Shown piece by piece: positions 1 through 7,602 of a stretch of DNA of 39,296 nucleotides; position 1 is the stretch's first letter, and every line of letters begins with the position of its first letter. The stretch is from Bacteroides timonensis (GTDB lineage: Bacteria > Bacteroidota > Bacteroidia > Bacteroidales > Bacteroidaceae). The stretch spans positions 1 through 39,296 of the forward strand of contig NZ_CBVI010000144.1 in assembly GCF_000513195.1 (NCBI RefSeq), read 5' to 3'. A program made the translations under genes and the position numbers. The notes under the pieces are model-generated. The model saw nothing but the letters and a program-made list of their open reading frames with translations, was not told where the DNA came from and ran no database searches.

Positions 1-88
1 ATTGCTTGAAACTGTTTGTTTCATGCCGTGAAACTATCTGTTTCATTGCTTGAAACCGTTTGTTTCATGCCGCGAAACTATCTGTTTC
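1..88. repeat. Array of four 22-bp imperfect repeats with GAAAC-N5-GTTTC palindromes
   Basis: Four 22-bp units lie at 1-22, 23-44, 45-66 and 67-88. Each holds a 15-bp palindrome of the form GAAAC-N5-GTTTC, for example GAAACTATCTGTTTC. Units 1 and 3 are nearly identical, as are units 2 and 4, so there is also a 44-bp higher-order repeat. A degenerate fifth unit may follow at 89-110. The array begins at the window edge and may continue outside. It sits just beyond the decayed end of the PUL. Two more arrays in this window share the 22-bp period but not the sequence. The function is unknown to me. Confidence 0.85.
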
Positions 89-111
89 AAGCTGAGATAC
101 CAGTACTGCCA

Positions 112-368
112 CTATAACTTCCAACTTACAGTATGGAATGAGTGGGGAGGCAACGTTAGCGCTACCCTCTGTTCCCTCACTTTTACACACATTGTTTCGT
201 CATTATCAGTCACATTTGCAACAATGGCAGTGAATCAGAATATACCTGTCACAGTCGATATTGAAACCCACCAGATTAAAGTCTCCTGCAACATCCGCAG
301 AAGAGTAAAAACTCATGGCAAAGTCATTAGCTCCCATCGGAAGACGGCAATAGTCGAAGCAAGCTATC
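112..368 (-). pseudogene. Decayed remnant of a GH30 glycosidase
   Basis: Directly after the GH43 stop codon, the minus strand reads, without a start codon, a stretch including CRLPMGANDFAMSFYS and then VAGDFNLVGFNID, ending at a stop at 206-208. This resembles the conserved early barrel strands of GH30 enzymes (typically R-[IL]-P-[IM]-G-A-x-D-[FY]). In another frame, about 60-95 bases on, comes TLPPHSFHTVSWKL and a stop at 112-114, which looks like the extreme C-terminus of a GH30 protein. The N-terminus and most of the middle are missing and the two pieces are out of frame. I infer a gene eroded by deletion that once ended this operon. The family assignment rests on motif memory, not on a search. 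Confidence 0.6.
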
Positions 369-1355
369 TTATTTTCTTTGTTTCACCATCTGGATAGTTC
401 CGTCTTCATTGTAGTAAAGTTTGTCTACACAAATAGAACGCAACCAGTCATGATTAGATAAAACACTGTTGTGGTAGAATGCAAACCATTGACCTTTATA
501 TTCTACGATAGAACCGTGATTGGTATAGCTGTCGGTAGGCTCCATATAGATACCCATAGATTTCCAGGGCCCGAGCGGGTTATCACTGATAGCATAGCGC
601 ATACGGTTGTCACCTTCCACACCGTCATTCCAGTTTTCATCGTGATTATCGGAATAAGAGAGATAGTATTTTCCATTATATTTATGAATCCATGTAGCTT
701 CGTGGAAGTCTTCCAGACCTTCCATTTCCTTCATTTCTCCATCCAGTTCCACCATATTATCTTTCAACTTGCCGCCTTTACAAATCTGGCCGCCACCGTT
801 ATAGATATAAGCCTGACCGTCATCATCCACAAATACACAAGGGTCGATCAACGGATCCATTCCTTCAATATACCCCTGCACAGTAAAGTTAGCAGCCGGT
901 TCTTTGCTGGTAGCTACACCAATCTTCCAACTATCATTCCACTTCGTATCACTGGGATGCGGGAAGTAGAAATAGTACGTACCATCCTTGTAAGCACAGT
1001 CAGGAGCCCACATAAATCCACCTTCTTTGCGTCCCCAGGGCACTTGTGACGAATTCAGTATTTCACCATGATCTTTCCAATTTACCATATCATCCGTAGA
1101 GAACACATGATAACGATCCATCAAATCGCAACCACGCGGAGGATCTATATCATGCGAAGCATATACATACAAACGTCCGTCCGCCCATACATGTGCCGAA
1201 GGATCGGCTGTGTACATGTGCGTGATAAATGGATTGGGAGCCATACTGTCAATTCCGGCCGCTTCTTCTTTCGTCGAATTGCTTTTAGGCGACTGACAAG
1301 AGAACATAACTCCCACCAGGAATAATGCAAAAATAGGATAAAAATGCTTTTTCAT
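369..1355 (-). CDS. GH43 family glycosidase lipoprotein (paralogue 1)
   Basis: Predicted five-bladed beta-propeller glycosidase of family GH43, which usually removes alpha-L-arabinofuranosyl or beta-D-xylosyl groups. At 328 residues it is little more than the catalytic domain. The signal peptide ends in a lipobox at Cys20 (VMFSC), so it is a lipoprotein. The expected acidic triad is visible: Asp51 in TADPSAHVW (base), Asp171 in LIDPCVF (pKa modulator) and Glu219 in DFHEATW (acid). It starts 42 bp after the GH3 gene and is last intact in the unit, followed directly by a GH30 remnant. It is very similar to the GH43 at 6603-7565, including long shared stretches at the DNA level, which points to duplication. 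The subfamily and sugar specificity cannot be fixed from sequence alone. Confidence 0.88.
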   Translation of the reverse strand: MKKHFYPIFALFLVGVMFSCQSPKSNSTKEEAAGIDSMAPNPFITHMYTADPSAHVWADGRLYVYASHDIDPPRGCDLMDRYHVFSTDDMVNWKDHGEILNSSQVPWGRKEGGFMWAPDCAYKDGTYYFYFPHPSDTKWNDSWKIGVATSKEPAANFTVQGYIEGMDPLIDPCVFVDDDGQAYIYNGGGQICKGGKLKDNMVELDGEMKEMEGLEDFHEATWIHKYNGKYYLSYSDNHDENWNDGVEGDNRMRYAISDNPLGPWKSMGIYMEPTDSYTNHGSIVEYKGQWFAFYHNSVLSNHDWLRSICVDKLYYNEDGTIQMVKQRK

Positions 1356-1397
1356 AAGTAATGTGTTTTATATTAGTAATTAATAGCACTGTTTCTG

Positions 1398-3962
1398 TCA
1401 CTTCTGCAATACCGAAACCACTTTCTGTAAACGAATATCAGCAGAAGAAGCACCTACCATGATCGTATAATCACCGGAAGGACAGACAAACTTATCTTTC
1501 GCCTCATCCCAATAACGCAACAGATCTTTACGTAATTTCAAAGTCACCTTCTTGTTTTCACCACTCTTCAATGTGACACGCTCAAAACCTTTCAGCTCTT
1601 TGATAGGCATTACTTCATCCCGTTCAGGCAACTTCACATATACCTGAGCAACCTCATCACCTGCATATTTACCTGAATTCTTCAGTTGGAAAGAAACATT
1701 TATCTCCTCTTCACCATCTGCCACTTGCAGGTTGGAATACTTGAACGTGGTATAACTTAAACCATAACCGAAAGGATACAGAACATCCCCTTTGAAGTAT
1801 TTATAAGTACGTCCCTTAGTTATATCATAATCATCAAACGGAGGGAGTTCATCCAGACTTCTGTAATAGGTCAATGGCAGACGGCCACCCGGATTATAAT
1901 CACCAAACAAGACTTCCGCTACAGCCTTACCTCCGCTTTCACCGGGATACCAAGCATTCACGATAGCCGGAATATGCTCATCCATCCAGTTGATAGCCAA
2001 TGAGCTACCTGCTACCAATACAACTACGATATTCGGATTTACCTTGTAGATTTCCTGCAAGAACTCTTGTTGGTCCGCCGGAAGCTGAATATCATATCTG
2101 TCTTGCCCTTCACGTTCTATTGACTTATTAATGCCCAATACGGCAACCACTGTCTCACACTCACGCACCGCCTTTCCGGCTTCGCCGTACAAATCCAGTC
2201 GCGTCACCTTTCCTACCTGTGGAACACGCCATTGCAGTTTGGCAATAGCATAGTCACGGTTATCATAATATTCAGCCTTCAACTGATAATCTTTTCCGGC
2301 TTCCAGATAAATAGTAGCGGTATCAGTCCGGACAGCATGTCCCGCCCACGCATCAATCAGCATCTTACCGTCAATGCTCAGGCGACAACCGTCATCCGAT
2401 GTGACACTAAGTGTATATTGTCCGGTAACCGTAGGACGCAATTTTCCGGTCCAACGGACAGACAAAGGCGATTTAGGCAAGAAGGGATCCGGTGCCTGGT
2501 TGGCAGGCTCAAAGTTGATCCATTCTTCTTCACGCACTTTCGGAGTTCCCTGCAACTTGGTATTGTCAAAATACTCGGCCTTCAATCCTTCCGGAAAACT
2601 GGCACCCTGTATAAGTTCCATTCCGTCTACAGCTGACTTCCATGGGGCGTATGCCACTTTTACATCATCGCCTACCCTATCTTTAATACCTTGCAATACA
2701 GAGATCGGAGCGATTACCGGCAATCCGCTATAATCACCAAACTCACTGCTACCCGCATTGATACCTACCACTGCTATGGATTTTACATTCTTGGCGTTAA
2801 GCGGCAAGATTTTCTTTTGATTCTTGAGTAATACAATACACTCACGCGCAGCATTCAAAGCCGCTTCCTGATGTTCTGCCGATCCTATTACAGCAGGAGA
2901 TATTTTTGTATAAGGATTCTGTTCTCCACTATCGAACAATCCTAATTCCATACGCGCTCTCAACACACGATAGGCTGCGGAGTCGATGTCCGCATCTGTA
3001 ACCATATATTGACGGTATGCACTCAGCAAAGGCTGGTCATATACATCATCTCCACATTCCAGATCCAAACCTGCTTTTATGGATAAAGCAGCGGCTGCTT
3101 CTTTAGTCTTTACGTATTTATGAGCATTCACTAACAAGGAAGGTCCACCGCAATCGGAAACCACATATCCTTTAAATCCCCAGTCCTTACGAAGTACTTT
3201 CGTCAATAACCAGGCGTTCAAGGTACAAGGCACATCATTCAACGCATTGTATGCTGACATGATGGAAGCTGATTTACCATCCTTCACGCACGCTTCAAAA
3301 GCCGGAAGATAATATTCACGTAACTGTTTCTCTGAAATCTGCGGATTACATACAAAACGATTGTGTTCTTCATTATTAGCTGCGAAATGTTTGGGAGTCG
3401 ACACAATCTTCAGATAACGGTCATCATCGCCTTGCAGACCTTGCACAAAAGCAGTACCCATGATACCACTTAAATAGGGGTCTTCTCCGTAAGTTTCCGG
3501 AGTACGTCCCCAACGTGGGTCACGCGCCATATTCACTGTGGGAGACCAGAAGGTCAACAAGTCACTGAACTGGCTTTTCTGCTCCCGTCCCTGATCCAAT
3601 TCATTCCAACGGGCACGGGCCTCATCAGAAATAACCGTAGCTACCTGCAATTGCAGCTCTGGATTCCAGGTTGCCGCCAGTCCGATAGCTTGCGGGAAAA
3701 CGGTAAAGCGTCCCGGTCGAACCACTCCGTGAAGCGCTTCGTTACCGTGGTAATACTTAGGAATATCCAGACGGGAAATTCCCGGAGAGGTGGCACGCAA
3801 CAGGCTGATTTTTTCTTCAACCGTCAAGCGTGATAATAAATCCATGATGCGCTCATGCATCGGTGCTTTCCCATCCTTATATAGCTCTTGAGCCTGTGCC
3901 ACTCCGGCACAGACTGTCAGTGCCAGGAGTATGACGTATATAATGCTTATCCTTCTCTTCAT
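1398..3962 (-). CDS. GH3 exo-beta-glycosidase with inserted PA14 domain
   Basis: Family GH3 retaining exo-enzyme (typically beta-glucosidase or beta-xylosidase), 854 residues, with a Sec signal peptide cut near VAQA-QE, so periplasmic. The N-terminal barrel holds the nucleophile Asp270 in VVSDCGG; the KHFAANNEE segment near 190 is the usual substrate-binding loop. A PA14 domain occupies about 459-580 (starts GLKAEYFDN, contains TSDDGCRLSIDG), inserted in the alpha/beta sandwich domain as in many GH3 enzymes with restricted active sites. A C-terminal fibronectin-like domain follows (YVKLPERDEVMPIKELKGF). The gene lies 248 bp beyond GH92, across a palindrome array, and I see no TAnnTTTG promoter in that gap, so it may be read through from GH92. 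It is 42 bp ahead of the GH43 gene. Confidence 0.93.
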   Translation of the reverse strand: MKRRISIIYVILLALTVCAGVAQAQELYKDGKAPMHERIMDLLSRLTVEEKISLLRATSPGISRLDIPKYYHGNEALHGVVRPGRFTVFPQAIGLAATWNPELQLQVATVISDEARARWNELDQGREQKSQFSDLLTFWSPTVNMARDPRWGRTPETYGEDPYLSGIMGTAFVQGLQGDDDRYLKIVSTPKHFAANNEEHNRFVCNPQISEKQLREYYLPAFEACVKDGKSASIMSAYNALNDVPCTLNAWLLTKVLRKDWGFKGYVVSDCGGPSLLVNAHKYVKTKEAAAALSIKAGLDLECGDDVYDQPLLSAYRQYMVTDADIDSAAYRVLRARMELGLFDSGEQNPYTKISPAVIGSAEHQEAALNAARECIVLLKNQKKILPLNAKNVKSIAVVGINAGSSEFGDYSGLPVIAPISVLQGIKDRVGDDVKVAYAPWKSAVDGMELIQGASFPEGLKAEYFDNTKLQGTPKVREEEWINFEPANQAPDPFLPKSPLSVRWTGKLRPTVTGQYTLSVTSDDGCRLSIDGKMLIDAWAGHAVRTDTATIYLEAGKDYQLKAEYYDNRDYAIAKLQWRVPQVGKVTRLDLYGEAGKAVRECETVVAVLGINKSIEREGQDRYDIQLPADQQEFLQEIYKVNPNIVVVLVAGSSLAINWMDEHIPAIVNAWYPGESGGKAVAEVLFGDYNPGGRLPLTYYRSLDELPPFDDYDITKGRTYKYFKGDVLYPFGYGLSYTTFKYSNLQVADGEEEINVSFQLKNSGKYAGDEVAQVYVKLPERDEVMPIKELKGFERVTLKSGENKKVTLKLRKDLLRYWDEAKDKFVCPSGDYTIMVGASSADIRLQKVVSVLQK

Positions 3963-4000
3963 GGTGTCTATGATATTAACTGTCCTTACTTGTCGAGAGC

Positions 4001-4180
4001 CTAAGGATGAAGTATATATACCACTGCGTATTTTTATTTATACCGGTCGATATATGAATTTATACCGCTCGGTATAATTATTTATACCGCACGGTATAGT
4101 TATTTATACCGCTCGGTATAATTTCATATATCGATTGATATAATTATCTATACATAACGATATATATACTTCATCCTTAG
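4001..4180. repeat. Array of seven 22-bp-period TATACCG palindromes inside a perfect 20-bp inverted repeat
   Basis: Seven 16-bp palindromic cores start at 4017, 4039, 4061, 4083, 4105, 4127 and 4149, exactly 22 bp apart; the best copies read TATACCGCTCGGTATA. The 6-bp spacers are A/T-rich. Outer units are degenerate. A perfect 20-bp inverted repeat at 4001-4020 and 4161-4180 (left arm begins CTAAGGATGAAG) encloses them. The whole block fills most of the 248 bp between GH92 and GH3. RNA from it could fold into several hairpins or one long stem, and as DNA it offers a row of dyads two helical turns apart. It has no CRISPR-like unique spacers. Confidence 0.9.
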
Positions 4181-4210
4181 CCTGTCGGATACTCTATACT
4201 CCGCCGACTG

Positions 4211-6472
4211 CTACCTCCCGGCTGATGGAGGCACTGCATCACCTGCGCTACCCCATGCCTTATTGGGTCTGCCGCCCATCACCAATACCAATTTCCCGCC
4301 TTCTTTTATGTCGTCGTGACTAAACCAAGGTCGATTCCATTCTTTTCCGTTCAATGTTGCAGATTGGATGTATTTATTTTCATCCGACGCACCTTGCGCT
4401 TCTATTTCAAATACCTTTCCGTTGCTCAACATCACCTTAGCCTTAGCAAACAAGGGACTACCGATATTATAAGCAGGGAATCCCGGTGTAACCGGATAGA
4501 AACCTAAAGAAGAGAATACAACAAATGCCGACATACCACCACCGTCTTCATCTCCCGGCACACCCATCAGGTCGTTACGGAACCAAGTCTTCAGCAACTG
4601 ACGGATACGTTTCTGTGTCTTCCAAGGCTGACCTGCATAGTTATACAGATAAGGAATATGCAAAGAAGGTTCATTGGCCATTGAGAATTGTCCCACATTT
4701 CCCGTATGATCCGGTATCTGTGCATAGAAAGCATATTTGCCACGTCCCAACGGTTCACGGAAAGTCTGATCCAGATTTGCTATAAACTGTTGGTTACCAC
4801 CCATCAAATCAATCAGATCGGCTACATTGTGAGGAACATCCCAACGATAAACCCAACCATTATTCTCACCATAATATTCACGGGCACCCATACCTCCGGA
4901 GAAACGATAATCGAATGGTTCGATCCACTTACCATTCTTATCCTTCGGATGGAAGAAAGCTGTTTCTGCATTATACACGTTGCGATAATTATGAGCACAT
5001 TGCAGATAGTGAGCAGCATCTTCTTTCTTTCCCAACATATCGGCTATGCGCGACAGGCACCATTGGTCGTATGCTGTTCCCAATGTAACTGCAATCGGCT
5101 GACGCTTTTCGAAATGATGTACATTCGGGTCTGTTTCTTTTTCTCCTTCCTGAAGTGCAGGGATATATCCGTTCTTCTTATAGAAATCATCAATCCAACC
5201 GGCGGCAGCACCCGACCACGGAGCCAGTGTTTTTTCTTCAATTCCTTTACGGCAAGCTTCATAGGCCTTAGCCAAATCGAATTGTAAGCCTTTAGCGGCC
5301 GCATCAGCTACTGTTGCTACGGCATGATTGGAATTCATACGGCGGGAGTCACCTGTAATTTCAGGGAAGGTAGGCATCCACATATTACCCATTTGTTCAG
5401 CCATACGCAGATAAGAGTCAATCACATTCTTTTCCGTACCTTCGTCAATCAGAAGACGCAGGGGATGAGCTGCGCGATAGGTATCCCAAATCCAGTCGTC
5501 CGTATAGAAAGGTTCGCCATTATCCTCGTGTACTTTCCCGTCGAACGCACTGAAATAACGACCGCCCTCACTGATACAAACGGGACGTTCGAATATGCGA
5601 TAGAGTGACGTATAAAGAATTTGCTTATCTGTATCACTGCCACCTTCTACTTGAATATCGCTCAATGCTTTATCCCAGATTTGGCGTCCCTTTTCTGCCA
5701 AAGCCTGTAGATTATAGTCTGGCAATTCACGTTGCAGATTCTCTTTAGCCTGTTCCTCGCTTATAAACGAAATACCATAGCGCAGATTTACCGTTTTCGT
5801 TCCGTCGGCAAAGTGCAGAACAGCACAGGCATTGCGTCCTTCTGCTTCCTTTGTGCCTGCCTCCATTTTACCATCAGCCAGGATCCCCGTTTCTATAGGA
5901 GCAATATCCGATTCTATATACAAGTACACACGCGTATTATTCTCCAGTTGCTGGTAACCGCTCACAAATCCGTCACCTGCTTTGATGGCACCGTTTCGTG
6001 AATTAATCATCATGTATACAGGTTTATCCTGCTGACTATAATCTATCTGATAAAGAGCTGACTGATGAGAGGGTGCATACTTCACTTTAATTTCCTCGTC
6101 ATCGAGGATCACCTCATAATAATAAGGTTTCAACTTTTCATCATCATAGCTATAAGCTACAACCGGACGAAGATTCTCTCCTTGATACGGACTCAGGTTG
6201 AAAGCAGAACTTCCACGATGGCTGGTTACAATCAAAGGAAGACCGTTCAACTGATCTGTTGTATAGTCCGCCCGTTCGGGATAAACACGAAGCATACTAT
6301 TCGGCAGATGAATAGTCGGGAAAGTAGGCACCAGCAAGTGACTGATATTTCCCATGTAAGGATTTACATAGTCAACCGGACCTTTCACGGCAGCTACTTG
6401 ATTTTGTACTCCACTACAAGCGCCCAACATGGAAACTAAAGCTACGGAAGCCAGGCAATGTGTAATTTTCAT
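4211..6472 (-). CDS. GH92-family alpha-mannosidase, divergent clade, lipoprotein
   Basis: Family GH92 enzymes are calcium-dependent inverting exo-alpha-mannosidases. This protein has 753 residues and a lipobox at Cys19 (SMLGAC). GH92 hallmarks are VNPYMG near the N-terminus, WIWDTYR, Glu601 in NEPSLHIPYLYNYAG (candidate acid) and the acidic pair Asp641/Asp643 in GDEDGGGMSAF followed by VFSSLGFYPV. The motifs are off-consensus: most GH92 proteins have a GHTFPGA/PFGM-type N-terminal signature and a GNDDxGQMSAW base motif, whereas this one has SHLLVPTFPTIHLPNSM and GDEDGGGMSA. It probably belongs to a clade with a different substrate, so alpha-mannosidase is a family-level call. It has its own promoter (6509-6565), about 37 bases upstream of the start. 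Confidence 0.85.
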   Translation of the reverse strand: MKITHCLASVALVSMLGACSGVQNQVAAVKGPVDYVNPYMGNISHLLVPTFPTIHLPNSMLRVYPERADYTTDQLNGLPLIVTSHRGSSAFNLSPYQGENLRPVVAYSYDDEKLKPYYYEVILDDEEIKVKYAPSHQSALYQIDYSQQDKPVYMMINSRNGAIKAGDGFVSGYQQLENNTRVYLYIESDIAPIETGILADGKMEAGTKEAEGRNACAVLHFADGTKTVNLRYGISFISEEQAKENLQRELPDYNLQALAEKGRQIWDKALSDIQVEGGSDTDKQILYTSLYRIFERPVCISEGGRYFSAFDGKVHEDNGEPFYTDDWIWDTYRAAHPLRLLIDEGTEKNVIDSYLRMAEQMGNMWMPTFPEITGDSRRMNSNHAVATVADAAAKGLQFDLAKAYEACRKGIEEKTLAPWSGAAAGWIDDFYKKNGYIPALQEGEKETDPNVHHFEKRQPIAVTLGTAYDQWCLSRIADMLGKKEDAAHYLQCAHNYRNVYNAETAFFHPKDKNGKWIEPFDYRFSGGMGAREYYGENNGWVYRWDVPHNVADLIDLMGGNQQFIANLDQTFREPLGRGKYAFYAQIPDHTGNVGQFSMANEPSLHIPYLYNYAGQPWKTQKRIRQLLKTWFRNDLMGVPGDEDGGGMSAFVVFSSLGFYPVTPGFPAYNIGSPLFAKAKVMLSNGKVFEIEAQGASDENKYIQSATLNGKEWNRPWFSHDDIKEGGKLVLVMGGRPNKAWGSAGDAVPPSAGR

Positions 6473-6508
6473 AATATAACAGTTTTAGTTTATATTTATT
6501 CGTGAAGG

Positions 6509-6565
6509 CAAATGTAAACCTCTACACTTTCCCTTTCGATTAAAAAAGACTTAATAGCCGATTAA
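6509..6565 (-). promoter_or_regulatory. GH92 promoter with three TTAA boxes at 11-bp spacing
   Basis: On the minus strand TACATTTG (6516-6509) matches the Bacteroides -7 consensus TAnnTTTG perfectly. Upstream, TTAA boxes start at plus-strand positions 6540, 6551 and 6562, exactly 11 bp apart, at offsets +31, +42 and +53 from the G of TTTG. The same offsets recur at the other PUL promoters. No good -33 TTTG is seen, as expected for an activator-dependent promoter. The -7 is seen directly; the role of the boxes is inferred. Confidence 0.6.
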
Positions 6566-6602
6566 AATTGAATAAATGGCTAAATAAGTCTCTTTTTAAT
6601 AA

Positions 6603-7565
6603 TTATTTCTGCCCTCGTGTCTGTTTTACCACCTGTATTGTTCCATCCGAGTTATAATACAACCTGTCTACACAGACCGAACGAAGGTTTCCCTCCCCTG
6701 AAATAGAACAGTTATGATAGAAAGCATACCATTCACCTTTATATTCGGCTATAGATCCATGGCTTGTATCGCAACCTGTCGGTTCCAGATAAATGCCCTG
6801 ATATTTCCACGGTCCCATCGGAGAGTCACTTGTTGCATAATTCAAGCGGTTGGCACCTTTTCCATTTTCCGAGTGGTTGTCAGCATACGACATATAGTAA
6901 ACACCGTCTTTTTTATGCACCCAGGTAGCTTCATGAAAATCTTTCAGTCCTTCCATGTCTCTCAAAGGTTCAGCTACTTCCATCATATTATCTTTCAGTT
7001 TGGCTGCCGCACAACGACCGCCACCGCCATAATAGAAGTAAGCCTGTCCGTCATCATCTACAAACACACAAGGGTCAATCATTGCAAAAGCATTGCCCAA
7101 TCCTTCAATATATCCCTGCACTTCAAAATCTTTGGCGGGATACTTGCTGGTAGCTACACCAACTTTCCAAGTATTATTCCAGTCATCGCCACTCGGATGC
7201 GGAAAATAGAAGTAATAAGTACCGTTCTTATATGCACAATCGGGCGCCCACATGAATCCACCGTCTTTACGTCCCCAGGATACCTGTGAAGAGTTCAGAA
7301 TTTCACCATGATCTGTCCAATTTACCATATCATCCGTAGAGAATACATGATAGCGGTCCATCAAATCGCACCCACGTGGCGGATCAATGTCATGCGAAGC
7401 ATACACATACAAGCGCCCGTCTTCCCATACATGGGCCGAAGGGTCGGCAGTATACATGTGAGTAATAAAAGGATTTGGCCCTAAAGTAACCGTTTTTTGC
7501 TTTTGGCTGTTACAACTCATCAATGTGAACGACAAGGCAGCCAAGGTGATTAAAAAAGTTTTCAT
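6603..7565 (-). CDS. GH43 family glycosidase lipoprotein (paralogue 2)
   Basis: Close paralogue of the GH43 at 369-1355; both share NPFITHMYTADPSAHVW and most of the propeller. It has 320 residues and a lipobox at Cys18 (FTLMSC). The acidic triad is Asp41 (TADPSAHVW), Asp164 (MIDPCVF) and Glu212 (DFHEATW). The main difference is at the pKa-modulator loop, where this copy has GLGNAFAMIDP and paralogue 1 has GMDPLIDP, so the two may differ in specificity. It begins 37 bp after the GH71/99-like gene and is last in the SusC/SusD operon; GH92 follows after 130 bp behind its own promoter. Alpha-L-arabinofuranosidase or beta-xylosidase is the likely activity type, not resolved here. Confidence 0.88.
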   Translation of the reverse strand: MKTFLITLAALSFTLMSCNSQKQKTVTLGPNPFITHMYTADPSAHVWEDGRLYVYASHDIDPPRGCDLMDRYHVFSTDDMVNWTDHGEILNSSQVSWGRKDGGFMWAPDCAYKNGTYYFYFPHPSGDDWNNTWKVGVATSKYPAKDFEVQGYIEGLGNAFAMIDPCVFVDDDGQAYFYYGGGGRCAAAKLKDNMMEVAEPLRDMEGLKDFHEATWVHKKDGVYYMSYADNHSENGKGANRLNYATSDSPMGPWKYQGIYLEPTGCDTSHGSIAEYKGEWYAFYHNCSISGEGNLRSVCVDRLYYNSDGTIQVVKQTRGQK

Positions 7566-7602
7566 ACGTATATTTCCAATTAAATCATGTTATCGATTCT
7601 AT

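Noticed and set aside
1..88. CRISPR-like array because of GTTTC/GAAAC repeat ends
   Set aside because: The period is only 22 bp and the material between palindromes is itself repeated; there are no unique spacers and no cas genes.
50..397. Plus-strand ORF of 115 codons
   Set aside because: It runs through the palindrome array and antisense to the GH30 remnant, with no protein-like features or ribosome binding site.
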